A stretch of DNA of 64,000 bases from contig NZ_JAFBDQ010000006.1 of the NCBI RefSeq assembly GCF_016908315.1, positions 151,707-215,706 of the forward strand. The letters are read 5' to 3'. Both the position numbers and the translations under genes were made by a program. The notes under the pieces were generated by a model that saw only the letters and a program-made list of their open reading frames with translations, was not told the DNA's origin and ran no database searches. Shown here piece by piece: positions 1-8,336 of the stretch (position 1 is its first letter; each line of letters begins with the position of its first letter). The DNA is from Halanaerobacter jeridensis. Lineage in GTDB: Bacteria; Bacillota; Halanaerobiia; Halobacteroidales; Halobacteroidaceae.

Positions 1-237
1 GTCTGTACTTAGTTTAAACATCGAATGGCTTGGCTGTAGTTGGCCCCATGTCATGTGATAGAGACCATAACGTTTTATTTGTTTTGGTAATTTATTTAAT
101 TTAGTTAACCACGGAGTGCCTGGTTCATGAATTGAGGTACAATCTGTAATCATTTCTGACATGACCCAAGCTAAAAATTGAGTCCCAGTCCGCCCCGTGG
201 AAGATATAAAAACAGAATGTTGATTAAAAGAATTAAT
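1..237 (-). CDS. Sulfotransferase, N-terminal part (runs off window edge)
   Basis: This is the N-terminal part of a PAPS-dependent sulfotransferase; the remainder lies outside the window. The family moves a sulfonate group from PAPS to a hydroxyl on a lipid, glycan or protein. The start of the protein reads VFISSTGRTGTQFLA, the 5'-phosphosulfate-binding loop. No ATG, GTG or TTG lies in frame between the upstream stop and this loop. A strong ribosome binding site (AGGAGG, 247-252) is followed after nine bases by ATT (235-237), which I take as the start. It begins 16 bases after the glycosyltransferase gene, so it is probably in the same operon. The acceptor is unknown; a glycolipid is a guess from the neighbours. 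Confidence 0.75.
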   Translation of the reverse strand, partial: MNSFNQHSVFISSTGRTGTQFLAWVMSEMITDCTSIHEPGTPWLTKLNKLPKQIKRYGLYHMTWGQLQPSHSMFKLSTD

Positions 238-253
238 TACTAAAAACCTCCTC

Positions 254-1450
254 TTACATCACCCAAATCTTATCATCAGTTTCAGATGTTTCTCCTGCAA
301 TCACTTTATAATAGAGAGATTCAACTTTTTTAGCAAATTGTTCAGCTGATAATTCTTGTGCATCTTCATAAGCTTGCTTAACTAATTGTTTAGTCTTAAT
401 CTCATTAGATAATGTTTCCACTAATAACGCAGGCAATTCATTATCCTCTTTAAAGACCCGCCCATTAACTTCATCTTGAATCATATTTTCTAAATTCTTA
501 TCGTATTTTGCTACTACAGGAACTTCAGCCGCCATTGCTTCTACAAAGGTTAACCCCTGTGTTTCAGTAGTCGAAGCACTAACAAAGGCATCACCAAGTT
601 GATAGTACTTACCGATTTCTTCCCATGGCTGTTCACCAGCAAAAACAACTGCCTCTGCAATTCCTAGTTCTTGGCTTAATTGCTCTAACTTATCTCTACT
701 TGGCCCATCACCTACAATTAAGAATTTTGCCTCTGGTAACTCCTCTAAAAGTTGAGGGAATTGCTCGATAATTACATCAATACTCTTCTCTTCGGCTAAG
801 CGACCAATATATAACACAACAGGGTCATCTTTATCAATACCTAAACTTTCTTTTAGTTTTATAACTTCCTGCTCCTGATAATTTTCCTTTTTAAATTTAG
901 TCAATTTAATCCCAGTAGGTACTACTTGAATTTTATCTTCAACACCATAATTAGTTAAGGCTTCTTTTACTTTATCAGTTGGGGCAATAATTTGGTCACA
1001 GTTTTTACAGTAGAGTTTAGTTATCTTTTGGGCCAACTTAGAAGCAGATTCCATAAACTTACCGCCAGTGATATAATGCATATAGTCTTCATACATTGTA
1101 TGATAGGTATGCACTACAGGTAAATCCAACACCTTAGCTATAAATCGCCCTAATAATCCTACAGAAAATTCAGTCTGTGTATGGATCAAATCTAAATCAA
1201 GATCTTTTATCTTCTTGATAATTTTATAAGATTTTAAGACCCCAAGTCGTTGTTCAGGAATTAAAGGCACCGAAAAACTAGATAATCTAATAATCCCTTC
1301 TTCAGATTCTTTCTCACAGCGAGGGTCATTAATGGTAATAATAGTTACTTGATGGCCTAATTTTTCTAACTCATCTTTTAACATTTTAGTAGACGTTACC
1401 ACTCCATTCACCTGCGGCTCATACGTATCCATAAAAATTCCAATATTCAT
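254..1450 (-). CDS. Glycosyltransferase family 4, diacylglycerol-glycosyltransferase-like
   Basis: A cytoplasmic, membrane-associated GT4-type (GT-B fold) glycosyltransferase of 398 residues, the usual length. The N-terminal acceptor domain opens with MNIGIFMDTYEPQVNGVV, typical of the group that glucosylates diacylglycerol and of related mannosyltransferases. The C-terminal nucleotide-sugar domain has an E-x7-E motif (E296 and E304, in TETQGLTFVE). A GGAGGG ribosome binding site supports the ATG. The gene sits 19 bases after a flippase-like membrane protein and just before a sulfotransferase, which suggests a role in building a modified glycolipid. The exact sugar and acceptor cannot be read from the sequence. 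Confidence 0.85.
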   Translation of the reverse strand: MNIGIFMDTYEPQVNGVVTSTKMLKDELEKLGHQVTIITINDPRCEKESEEGIIRLSSFSVPLIPEQRLGVLKSYKIIKKIKDLDLDLIHTQTEFSVGLLGRFIAKVLDLPVVHTYHTMYEDYMHYITGGKFMESASKLAQKITKLYCKNCDQIIAPTDKVKEALTNYGVEDKIQVVPTGIKLTKFKKENYQEQEVIKLKESLGIDKDDPVVLYIGRLAEEKSIDVIIEQFPQLLEELPEAKFLIVGDGPSRDKLEQLSQELGIAEAVVFAGEQPWEEIGKYYQLGDAFVSASTTETQGLTFVEAMAAEVPVVAKYDKNLENMIQDEVNGRVFKEDNELPALLVETLSNEIKTKQLVKQAYEDAQELSAEQFAKKVESLYYKVIAGETSETDDKIWVM

Positions 1451-1469
1451 CTCAAATCCCTCCTAACTT

Positions 1470-2483
1470 TTAATCTAACTCTGGTCCCAAATTAAAGACT
1501 TTAAAACTGACTAGCCCCCCAAAAATAATGTAAGTGTAATAAGTGAAGAAACGCCATAGTGCAACAATAATCCCTACTAAAGAAGGATCTAATGTTTGCC
1601 CTAATAAACTAGCTAACACCGCTTCTACTCCACTACCTCCTGGAATTGGGATAAATAATACAATAGTATAAACTAACAACTGTAATAAAAACACATAACC
1701 AAGCGTCGTTTCTATATTAAAACTACTAATCACAAAATAAAGTACTGTAAATTGAGTAATCCACATTAAAGCTGTCAGTAAAAAACCTGATAACAATTGT
1801 AATTTACTGTCTTTTAAATACAACCATACAGTTTGATAAAAGATGCGCACTTCTCTAGCAACTCCACGTTTCCAACTATATCTACGATCTTTAGCTAACA
1901 GTTTGCAGGCTAAAGAAGTATTTAATAACCAAAACCATCCTGCTACTAAATATCGTGGATGATATAATAAAAAGTAAACAATAAAGATTAAAATGATGAT
2001 AAATGTAATAATACTACTCAATAAAATTACTGGGCTCACATAGTTTGTAACAGTAGCAGTTAAATTGATTAAAACTAAAGGTAGACTAAAAGCAAAAAAC
2101 AATAACCTAAAAATCAACTCTACTACCACAATAGCACTTGCCTCACCAGAAGAAATATCTGCTTTACTTAGAGCTACTATTTTAAGCGGTTGGCCCCCAA
2201 TTCCTGAAGGAGTCACATTAGAAAAGAATTTACCGACTAATCCGATCTCAATCGCAGCAAGTAAAGGTAACTTAAAATCTACTCCCGAGGCTAAGACTTT
2301 TAGTTTTAAACCATTTAAAACCCAAGTTAACAACATCGCTCCTGCAACAATTACTAAATAAATCAAATTTAATTCCGTTAATGCTGACCATGTATTTTGA
2401 TCAACTGTAAAGAAAGTAATAGCTATTAAAACTGCTAAACTACTTCCTACAGCTAATAATATTTTATTTTTAAACTGTTTCAT
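1470..2483 (-). CDS. YbhN/AglD-type integral membrane protein (UPF0104, lysylphosphatidylglycerol synthase TM family)
   Basis: A polytopic membrane protein of 337 residues with about eight hydrophobic segments. It carries signatures of the UPF0104/PF03706 family: GKFFSNVTPSGIGGQPLKI around residues 88-106 and IPIPGGSGVEA near residue 280. The family includes the membrane part of MprF and the archaeal AglD region, and members are thought to move or handle lipid-linked substrates; no catalytic domain is fused here. The start follows GGGGGG with five bases between. It lies between PAP2 and glycosyltransferase genes, all on the minus strand with short gaps, so a shared lipid or glycolipid pathway is likely. 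Confidence 0.85.
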   Translation of the reverse strand: MKQFKNKILLAVGSSLAVLIAITFFTVDQNTWSALTELNLIYLVIVAGAMLLTWVLNGLKLKVLASGVDFKLPLLAAIEIGLVGKFFSNVTPSGIGGQPLKIVALSKADISSGEASAIVVVELIFRLLFFAFSLPLVLINLTATVTNYVSPVILLSSIITFIIILIFIVYFLLYHPRYLVAGWFWLLNTSLACKLLAKDRRYSWKRGVAREVRIFYQTVWLYLKDSKLQLLSGFLLTALMWITQFTVLYFVISSFNIETTLGYVFLLQLLVYTIVLFIPIPGGSGVEAVLASLLGQTLDPSLVGIIVALWRFFTYYTYIIFGGLVSFKVFNLGPELD

Positions 2484-2516
2484 TGTGTCCCCCCATATAT
2501 TATATTAGAATGAACT

Positions 2517-3059
2517 TCAAACGAAAATCCCAAAGTGAACTAAATAAGCACAGGCAGTACCTAATAAGCCTCCCATTAATACATCAGATGGATAATGAAC
2601 TCCTAAATAAACTCGAGAAATACCTACTAATGAGGCTAAAGCTAATAATATACACTCCCAGCCCCAAATTGGAGTAGAAAGACTTAAAGTAACAGCTACT
2701 GAAAAAGCTGCCGTAGTATGACCAGAGGGAAAAGAATAAGGTTCAAAAGGGATATTGACTTGATCTATATTTTTTAATGTAATGTATGGACGAGGGCGAT
2801 TAGTAATTCTTTTAACCACATGAACAATCAAGTGACTAACACCTAATGATAATCCCATTTCTAACCCCAGCTTATAATCGATAAATAGAAAAACTGCTAT
2901 TGCAGTTAAAATGGTAAATTTTGCCCCACCCAAATTAGTTATATAAGGCATTAAAAAGTCTAAAATTCTACAGCTAATTTTATTATAAATAAATTCTAAA
3001 ATTCTGCGATCTCCAATCAATAGCGTTCCCGCCATCCTTCCTTTAGGTGATCTATCCAC
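2517..3059 (-). CDS. PAP2-family membrane phosphatase
   Basis: A membrane phosphatase of the PAP2 superfamily, acting on phosphatidate, undecaprenyl pyrophosphate or a similar lipid phosphate. All three catalytic signatures are present: KRITNRPRP, PSGHTTAA (with the catalytic His) and SRVYLGVHYPSD (nucleophilic His and Asp). Several hydrophobic helices surround them. The ATG at 3063-3065 sits only one base after the GAGGAGGG ribosome binding site, while GTG at 3057-3059 is seven bases away, so I prefer GTG. It is the first gene of the cluster that continues into the flippase-like, glycosyltransferase and sulfotransferase genes, and it has a good promoter upstream. Confidence 0.85.
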   Translation of the reverse strand: MDRSPKGRMAGTLLIGDRRILEFIYNKISCRILDFLMPYITNLGGAKFTILTAIAVFLFIDYKLGLEMGLSLGVSHLIVHVVKRITNRPRPYITLKNIDQVNIPFEPYSFPSGHTTAAFSVAVTLSLSTPIWGWECILLALASLVGISRVYLGVHYPSDVLMGGLLGTACAYLVHFGIFV

Positions 3060-3089
3060 TGGCATCCCTCCTCTGGGGCTTCAACTTTA

Positions 3090-3118
3090 ATAATAGCACT
3101 TTAATGTATTATCTGCAA
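3090..3118 (-). promoter_or_regulatory. Sigma-70-type promoter for the PAP2-glycosyltransferase cluster
   Basis: On the minus strand TTGCAG (3113-3118) and TATTAT (3090-3095) are separated by exactly 17 bases. The site lies about 30 bases upstream of the PAP2 start codon, so it would drive the whole cluster toward the window edge. This is a consensus match only. Confidence 0.5.
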
Positions 3119-3201
3119 ATTACAATTCAATTATATAAAGCTAATATTACGAAAGGATTAAAAAAATATTAACTATCCGTAAATTCTGATGCTTTATATA
3201 A

Positions 3202-3666
3202 TTAATTATCGCTTAATTGTAATAAACTAATATTTTCTAATTGTTGTTGATAATAACTAAAATTAGGTTTTTGTCGACTATAAAACAAATGTGCTTGACA
3301 GTTACAATCACTAGCACCAAAACCTAGCAAAGGAACTGACATATTATCATCAGTTTTTAATAATTCTGCAAAGTGATGTTCATAACGTTCCTCACTATAA
3401 AGATACCAAATAGATACTAAATTAGTTACAGCCCGCAAATAATCAATGTGCCAGTGGTTTTTCTTGTTTTTTTGACTATGTCTATTAACTCTTGCCTGCA
3501 CTCCTCCGGGGCCAAGTGCACTACCAACATAAAGATAATAACCTGGTTGTAAGTCAAGTGTAGCTAATTTACCAACTTCAACCTCTTGCTCTTCATCATT
3601 ATATAATACTAAAATGTAATTGCCAGGTTCTTTATCAATAGTTGCTACAACAGGATTATCAGACAT
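3202..3666 (-). CDS. DUF123 / GIY-YIG-like nuclease family protein
   Basis: A 154-residue protein that reads as the DUF123 domain, which is distantly related to GIY-YIG endonucleases and sometimes fused to endonuclease III. Recognisable pieces are PGYYLYVGSALGPGGVQARV (residues ~41-60), HWHIDYL and the FGASDCNCQAHLF block near the C-terminus. It has no signal peptide or membrane segment. The GGGAGGAG ribosome binding site is well placed. It is the last gene of a minus-strand run after ThiI, 26 bases away. No biochemical function is established that I can cite with confidence; a DNA-related role is inferred from the fold family. Confidence 0.75.
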   Translation of the reverse strand: MSDNPVVATIDKEPGNYILVLYNDEEQEVEVGKLATLDLQPGYYLYVGSALGPGGVQARVNRHSQKNKKNHWHIDYLRAVTNLVSIWYLYSEERYEHHFAELLKTDDNMSVPLLGFGASDCNCQAHLFYSRQKPNFSYYQQQLENISLLQLSDN

Positions 3667-3692
3667 CTTTTCTCCTCCCGGATTAATAAAAA

Positions 3693-4871
3693 TTAGAGTT
3701 CGATTATTTCAGCATTCTCAATAGCTTCAGTAATTAATTCTTCTACCTCTAAATTCTCTTCACTAGCAGTTATCTGTTCCATTTCAGGATGTGTTTCAGG
3801 TGTATCAGGAACAAATACAGTACAGCAATCTTGAGCTGGCTTCGTAGATAATTTATAAGTGCCTATCTCTCGGGCCTTATTAATTATTTCTTCTTTGTCA
3901 AAAGCAATTAATGGGCGCAAGATAGGTAACTCAGCTATTTGATTAGTTACTTGCAGCGAATCTAAAGTTTGACTTGCTACTTGAGCAATACTTTCTCCTG
4001 ACACTAAAGCTTTGCCGCCTCTATTTTTAGTAATTCTTTGCGCAATTTTAATCATCTGTCTGCGCATCACTAAAGTAATTAAATCAGCGTGACAGTGTTC
4101 ATTAATCGCTGTTTGCACAGCAGTAAAATTAACAACATGTAACTTTAATTCAGGTTGGTAGCGGGCTAACTGTTCAGCTAAATCAATCACTTTTTCCTTG
4201 GCCCGTTCACTAGTAAATGGTGGTGTGTGAAAATAAATAGGTGTTATCTCTACCCCACGTTTCATAGCTAACCAACCAGCAACTGGACTATCAATTCCTC
4301 CTGATAACATCAATCCCGCTTTATCAGAAGTACCAACAGGTAAGCCACCTAACCCCTGCTTGTCTTGACTATATATATAGGCTTGTTGATCGCGGATTTC
4401 AGCTGTTAATTCTAAATCAAAGTCTTCTAAATCTACTCCTAGAGCTCCATCAGGAGTGTTTTCTAAAAGATAAGCTCCTAATTCTCTATTTAACTCCATT
4501 GTATCTAAAGTAAAACTCTTATTACTACGATTAGTAGTAATTCGAAATAATAATGGTTCTTTAGCTGTCGCTTCTAATTCTTCTTCAACTAATTTTAGAG
4601 CTTCCTCTTTTATATTTTCTACATCCAAAGCTGCCTTTTGCGCTGGACAAATACCAACTATTCCAAATACATCTCCCAGCTTCTTTAAAACATCTTCAGT
4701 TGCAAGATCAGTTTCTACAAAAATACGACCAAAAGTTTTGTATACTATTGGTTTAGCCCCTAACTCTTTCAAACTTTCTTCAATGTTTTCTATCAATTTA
4801 TCTTCAAACTTATATCTATTGTTCCCTTTAATACCAATTTCTCCATATCTAATTAAAAACAAATTATCCAT
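3693..4871 (-). CDS. thiI: tRNA 4-thiouridine sulfurtransferase ThiI
   Basis: ThiI adenylates U8 of tRNA and transfers persulfide sulfur to make 4-thiouridine. The N-terminal ferredoxin-like and THUMP regions (YGEIGIKGNNR at the start) are followed by the PP-loop SGGIDSPVAGWLAMKRG near residue 190. The protein stops soon after the PP-loop domain (CCTVFVPDTPETHP near the end), so it lacks the rhodanese domain of E. coli ThiI, as in Bacillus. The GTG two codons earlier overlaps the ribosome binding site, so I use ATG at 4869-4871. It starts 10 bases after the cysteine desulfurase gene, the expected sulfur donor. Confidence 0.95.
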   Translation of the reverse strand: MDNLFLIRYGEIGIKGNNRYKFEDKLIENIEESLKELGAKPIVYKTFGRIFVETDLATEDVLKKLGDVFGIVGICPAQKAALDVENIKEEALKLVEEELEATAKEPLLFRITTNRSNKSFTLDTMELNRELGAYLLENTPDGALGVDLEDFDLELTAEIRDQQAYIYSQDKQGLGGLPVGTSDKAGLMLSGGIDSPVAGWLAMKRGVEITPIYFHTPPFTSERAKEKVIDLAEQLARYQPELKLHVVNFTAVQTAINEHCHADLITLVMRRQMIKIAQRITKNRGGKALVSGESIAQVASQTLDSLQVTNQIAELPILRPLIAFDKEEIINKAREIGTYKLSTKPAQDCCTVFVPDTPETHPEMEQITASEENLEVEELITEAIENAEIIEL

Positions 4872-4881
4872 GTTCACACCT

Positions 4882-6024
4882 CTATATTATTTTTCTAAGC
4901 ATAGTTATTTTCTCTTTTAATTTAGTAATTACAGTTTCTATTTCTGCTTCTGTATTAGTAGTTGATAAACTAAAACGAATTGTTTTATCAATTAAATCAT
5001 CTGCTATTCCAATTGCTTCTAAAATATGATTACTGTCTTTACGTCGGGAAGAACAAGCAGCTCCAGTTGAAACATAAATATCATCTTCAGCTAAACTGTG
5101 TACTAAAATTTCTCCCCGAATACCAGCAAAAGAAATATTAGCAATATGCGGTGCTCCATCTCTAATAGCTGGTCCATTAAGAGTACTACCTTCAATTTCA
5201 GTTAAGATTCTATTAACTAAAGTTTCCTTTAATTGATACATCTGTTCTATCTCTTCTTTACTGGCTAATAAATCAATAGCTTTAGCAAAACCAGCAATCC
5301 CAGGCACATTTTCTGTACCAGGCCTTAATCCTTCCTCTTGACCACTACCACAAAAAATATTTTTAAGTCTTGTATCTTCAGCGGCATATAAAGCACCAAC
5401 ACCTTTTGGCCCATGAATTTTATGAGCACTAACAGAACAAATATCAATTCCTAAACGTTCAGGAAAAAAATCAATTTTTCCCAAGGCTTGAATACCGTCA
5501 ACATGCAAATATAAATTTTGATATTCTTTTGTTAATTTGCTGATCTTATTTAATGGCTGAATAGTGCCTAACTCATTATTGACAGCCATAATACTTACTA
5601 AAATTGTATCATTATTTAGATATTCTTGCAATTGTTCTAAATCTATTTTCCCATTTTGATTTACATCTAGGTACTTTACATCCCAATCAGCTTCTAAACT
5701 TTTATAAACATTTAAAACAGAAGGATGCTCAATTTTAGTAGTAATAATCCGGTTACCGTAATTGCTTAAAGATTTAACAGTGCCTTTAATTGCTAGATTG
5801 TTTGCTTCAGTCCCTCCTGAAGTAAAATAAATTTCATCAGCCTTCACTTTTAATTGTTGAGCTAATTTCTTTCGTGCTTTCTTAACTATTTTTTCTGCTG
5901 CTAACCCCTTTTGATGTAGTGAAGAAGGATTAGCATAATTAGTCGTTAAAGCTTCCTGCACAGCAGTTGCTACTTCAGGAAAGGCTTTAGTAGTTGCTGC
6001 ATTATCTAAATAAATTTCTGCCAT
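4882..6024 (-). CDS. Cysteine desulfurase (NifS/IscS family) paired with ThiI
   Basis: A PLP enzyme of 380 residues that removes sulfur from cysteine as a persulfide. The PLP-binding lysine is in SVSAHKIHGPKG (about residue 200), and the catalytic cysteine loop reads STGAACSSRRKDSNHIL near residue 320. The protein begins with IYLDNAATTK, typical of the family. It lies directly upstream of thiI with a 10-base gap; this pairing is the known NifZ-ThiI arrangement of Bacillus, so tRNA thiolation rather than bulk Fe-S assembly is the likely main role. The GGAGG ribosome binding site is well placed. Confidence 0.93.
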   Translation of the reverse strand: MAEIYLDNAATTKAFPEVATAVQEALTTNYANPSSLHQKGLAAEKIVKKARKKLAQQLKVKADEIYFTSGGTEANNLAIKGTVKSLSNYGNRIITTKIEHPSVLNVYKSLEADWDVKYLDVNQNGKIDLEQLQEYLNNDTILVSIMAVNNELGTIQPLNKISKLTKEYQNLYLHVDGIQALGKIDFFPERLGIDICSVSAHKIHGPKGVGALYAAEDTRLKNIFCGSGQEEGLRPGTENVPGIAGFAKAIDLLASKEEIEQMYQLKETLVNRILTEIEGSTLNGPAIRDGAPHIANISFAGIRGEILVHSLAEDDIYVSTGAACSSRRKDSNHILEAIGIADDLIDKTIRFSLSTTNTEAEIETVITKLKEKITMLRKII

Positions 6025-6046
6025 GAACCATCCTCCTTATCAAAAC

Positions 6047-6367
6047 TTAATTCGATTTATTAATCTTTTCTAACTCTCGTGCTACAGAATTTAACTTTTG
6101 CTCGGTACTAGATTCTTTATCACGCCGATCATCAATTTTAACATTAGTAGTTACTCTTTCCGCTCCGCTAGTAAAAGGAACTTCATGTAACTTCCTAATT
6201 GCTACTAATAAATCATCTATATCTCCTTCAATGATTGTACCCATTGGAGTTAATTCATACTCTACATTCTGATCTTTTTCTAAGACCTCTTGATATTTAG
6301 CTACATAAGGACTTAAACTAGTTGTTTCAGTTCCAATTGGAACTATAGTTACTTCTGCAATTGCCAT
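6047..6367 (-). CDS. MTH1187/YkoF-type thiamine-binding family protein
   Basis: A small cytoplasmic protein of about 106 residues belonging to the MTH1187 family (PF01910), small ferredoxin-like proteins that form tetramers and in some cases bind thiamine or its pyrimidine part. Diagnostic pieces are AIAEVTIVPIGT at the start, ELTPMGTIIEGD in the middle and VTTNVKIDDRRD near the end. The GTG three codons upstream lies inside the ribosome binding site, so ATG at 6365-6367 is chosen. It is 22 bases before the cysteine desulfurase start, so it may be co-transcribed with thiI. A link to thiamine is plausible, but no riboswitch is present. Confidence 0.8.
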   Translation of the reverse strand: MAIAEVTIVPIGTETTSLSPYVAKYQEVLEKDQNVEYELTPMGTIIEGDIDDLLVAIRKLHEVPFTSGAERVTTNVKIDDRRDKESSTEQKLNSVARELEKINKSN

Positions 6368-6392
6368 ATTTATCACTCCCTAATTACTTAAT

Positions 6393-6545
6393 AGTGACGA
6401 GTAAAGAGTAATCAGTGATGAGTTAAAACCGTAAAGTCAAAACCTCAAAAGCCAGTTGAACCCTTTTGAAACGAAGGGTTTTGAACTTGATTTTGACTTT
6501 GCTTTTGAATTTCTACTCATCACTATTTACTCATTACTTTTTACT
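6393..6545. repeat. Long imperfect inverted repeat
   Basis: The gap between the radical SAM gene and the MTH1187 gene forms one long imperfect palindrome centred near 6473. The left arm carries the words AGTGATGAGT, AAAGTCAAAA and TTGAACCCTT; the right arm carries their reverse complements (AAGGGTTTTGAA, TTTTGACTTT, ACTCATCACT). Similar ACTCTTTACTAATCACTAA words occur alone at about 9200-9232. It is not coding. It may be a small non-autonomous repeat or a leftover of one. Confidence 0.6.
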
Positions 6546-6576
6546 ATAAAGCTTCACTCAAAAGTGAAGCTTTATA
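6545..6576 (-). terminator. Rho-independent terminator of the radical SAM gene
   Basis: A perfect 14-bp stem (TATAAAGCTTCACT with its complement) around a CAAA loop overlaps the stop codon of the radical SAM gene. A short T-rich run follows on the minus strand. Confidence 0.65.
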
Positions 6577-8194
6577 TAGAAAAATCTACAACTTCTTGCA
6601 ACTGTGAGGCATCATAACCATCTAATAGATCTTCTAAGTCAGCTAAGCTCTTAATCTCCCCTGCCATAAAGATTTTGATTGCTCGGTTTTTACCAATTCC
6701 CGGTAAAGATTCTAATTGAGAAATGCCAGCTTGATTGATATCAAATGGTGTCGGTAAAGCAGTAATTGAACGATAGCCATGATCAATTACTTTCACATCT
6801 AATTTTTCTCCGATTTCATAGTCACCAGGAATACCAACCAAAATAGGATAAGTACCAATTTGACGACCGAAGGCTACTTTGCCTTTATTTTCTTCAATAA
6901 TTACCTCTTGTAAAATAGTCCCTTTAGGAAAAACTTTTTTTAATAGCGGTTCATTTATTTCTTGATTTATTTTTTCTTTATATTCTTTAAATTGATGTTG
7001 ATTATAATCAGCAACTTCATAATCCCCCACAGGATTGACCTGACGAATATTAATTCGTCTCACTAATAAATCTGATTCTAAAATATCCTTTAAGAATTGA
7101 TAATTCAATTCCATTGTTTTAGTTCTTTCGCCCTGCAGTCCATGTAATAGATTAATTCCTGGTAATAATTTAGGAACTCCCTCTTCTCTAAAGCCGCCAA
7201 TTTGATTCATTATTTTAATAGCTTCTTTAGTTTTAGCAGGAGTAGTACCAATTTTATTCTCTTTAAGCACTTTTGGATCTGCTGATTCTAAGCCAAAAGC
7301 AGCAATATCACCTGCTGTATTATAGTTAGCAATTGTAGTTAATATTTTTTTAGCCCGCTGAGGATAATCAACAATATTACTAGGATTCATATTATCCATG
7401 TGTAATACTTTTAAATTAGGCGCTACTTCTCTAATTCCTTGATATAATTCTTCTATAGCATCAGGATTAGGAATTAGTTGCCCTTCTTTATTTTCAGCTT
7501 GATATAATAATAAATCAGTTTGACCACCTAATCTAAAGTAGCGATTACCGAGCTGATAGAGAGCCTCGATTTCACTAATGATCCCCTTTATACTGCGTTG
7601 ATAAGTAACATCTTTAAACCCTTCACTACAAAATGAACAGTTTTTATCACGCGGACAGCCGCGGAATGTTTCTATTTCACACATCAATTCAGGGAAATTA
7701 GGATGCTTAGTAGTTAATTCTGCTCCTAACTGAGCCCATCTATCTATTAGTTGAGCTGCTTCTTCTTTTTCTAACGGATTTTCTCTGGTTAATTTTTCAT
7801 AGACTTTAAGTCCTGGAATTTCATATGCAAACTCCTGGATGTTATTAATTTCTAAATCACAGTTAGTAATTGGACCGCTCAAAATAACTTCTTGTTCCTT
7901 TAAATCTTGGCCCAATGCTTCTATCTCTTCTAAAGAAATAGGCTTACCACCAAAATATTTACCTGGCACAGTAGTTCCTGCCATAATAATTATTAAATCT
8001 GCTTCTTGTAATTTATTCCACTCCTGTTCTTGGTTACTGCGAAATTGGTCAATTGTTAAATAATAAATTTCTTCTTTATCCAATCCACTATCCTTTAAAG
8101 CCCCATACGTATAACGCAGATGAGGAGCTAAATAAGGAGGCACCCCTAAACAGGAGGGTTCATCTAAATAACCATCTAAAATTGCAACATCCAT
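6572..8194 (-). CDS. Radical SAM protein with C-terminal helix-hairpin-helix domain
   Basis: A 540-residue radical SAM enzyme. An N-terminal region resembling a B12-binding or Rossmann-like module (DVAILDGYLDEPSCLGVPPY; ADLIIIMAGTTVPG) precedes the cluster-binding motif RGCPRDKNCSFCSEG near residue 185, with spacing C-x5-C-x2-C rather than the usual C-x3-C-x2-C. Then come the barrel (FRLGGQTDLLLY) and a TRAM-like segment. The last ~60 residues form a helix-hairpin-helix, INQAGISQLESLPGIGKNRA, suggesting nucleic-acid contact. I recognise the family but not a substrate. The gene stands alone, divergent from DUF1385, with its own terminator. Confidence 0.85.
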   Translation of the reverse strand: MDVAILDGYLDEPSCLGVPPYLAPHLRYTYGALKDSGLDKEEIYYLTIDQFRSNQEQEWNKLQEADLIIIMAGTTVPGKYFGGKPISLEEIEALGQDLKEQEVILSGPITNCDLEINNIQEFAYEIPGLKVYEKLTRENPLEKEEAAQLIDRWAQLGAELTTKHPNFPELMCEIETFRGCPRDKNCSFCSEGFKDVTYQRSIKGIISEIEALYQLGNRYFRLGGQTDLLLYQAENKEGQLIPNPDAIEELYQGIREVAPNLKVLHMDNMNPSNIVDYPQRAKKILTTIANYNTAGDIAAFGLESADPKVLKENKIGTTPAKTKEAIKIMNQIGGFREEGVPKLLPGINLLHGLQGERTKTMELNYQFLKDILESDLLVRRINIRQVNPVGDYEVADYNQHQFKEYKEKINQEINEPLLKKVFPKGTILQEVIIEENKGKVAFGRQIGTYPILVGIPGDYEIGEKLDVKVIDHGYRSITALPTPFDINQAGISQLESLPGIGKNRAIKIFMAGEIKSLADLEDLLDGYDASQLQEVVDFSI

Positions 8195-8284
8195 AACCTA
8201 TAACTCTCCTTTATTCTCTAATTTACAGTACTAATATTATATCAACTCTTAGAAAAAAATTAAAGGACTGCTCAAGATTATAAT

Positions 8285-8313
8285 TTGACAGATTAGAGTT
8301 CAAAGAATAAACT
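8285..8313 (+). promoter_or_regulatory. Sigma-70-type promoter for the DUF1385 gene
   Basis: TTGACA (8285-8290, perfect -35) is followed by 17 bases and TAAACT (8308-8313). The site lies 24 bases upstream of the chosen ATG. Confidence 0.55.
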
Positions 8314-8336
8314 ATTAATAGTTGGAGGTGGAAAAA

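Noticed and set aside
2065..2361. Plus-strand ORF of 98 codons
   Set aside because: Antisense shadow of the UPF0104 membrane protein gene.
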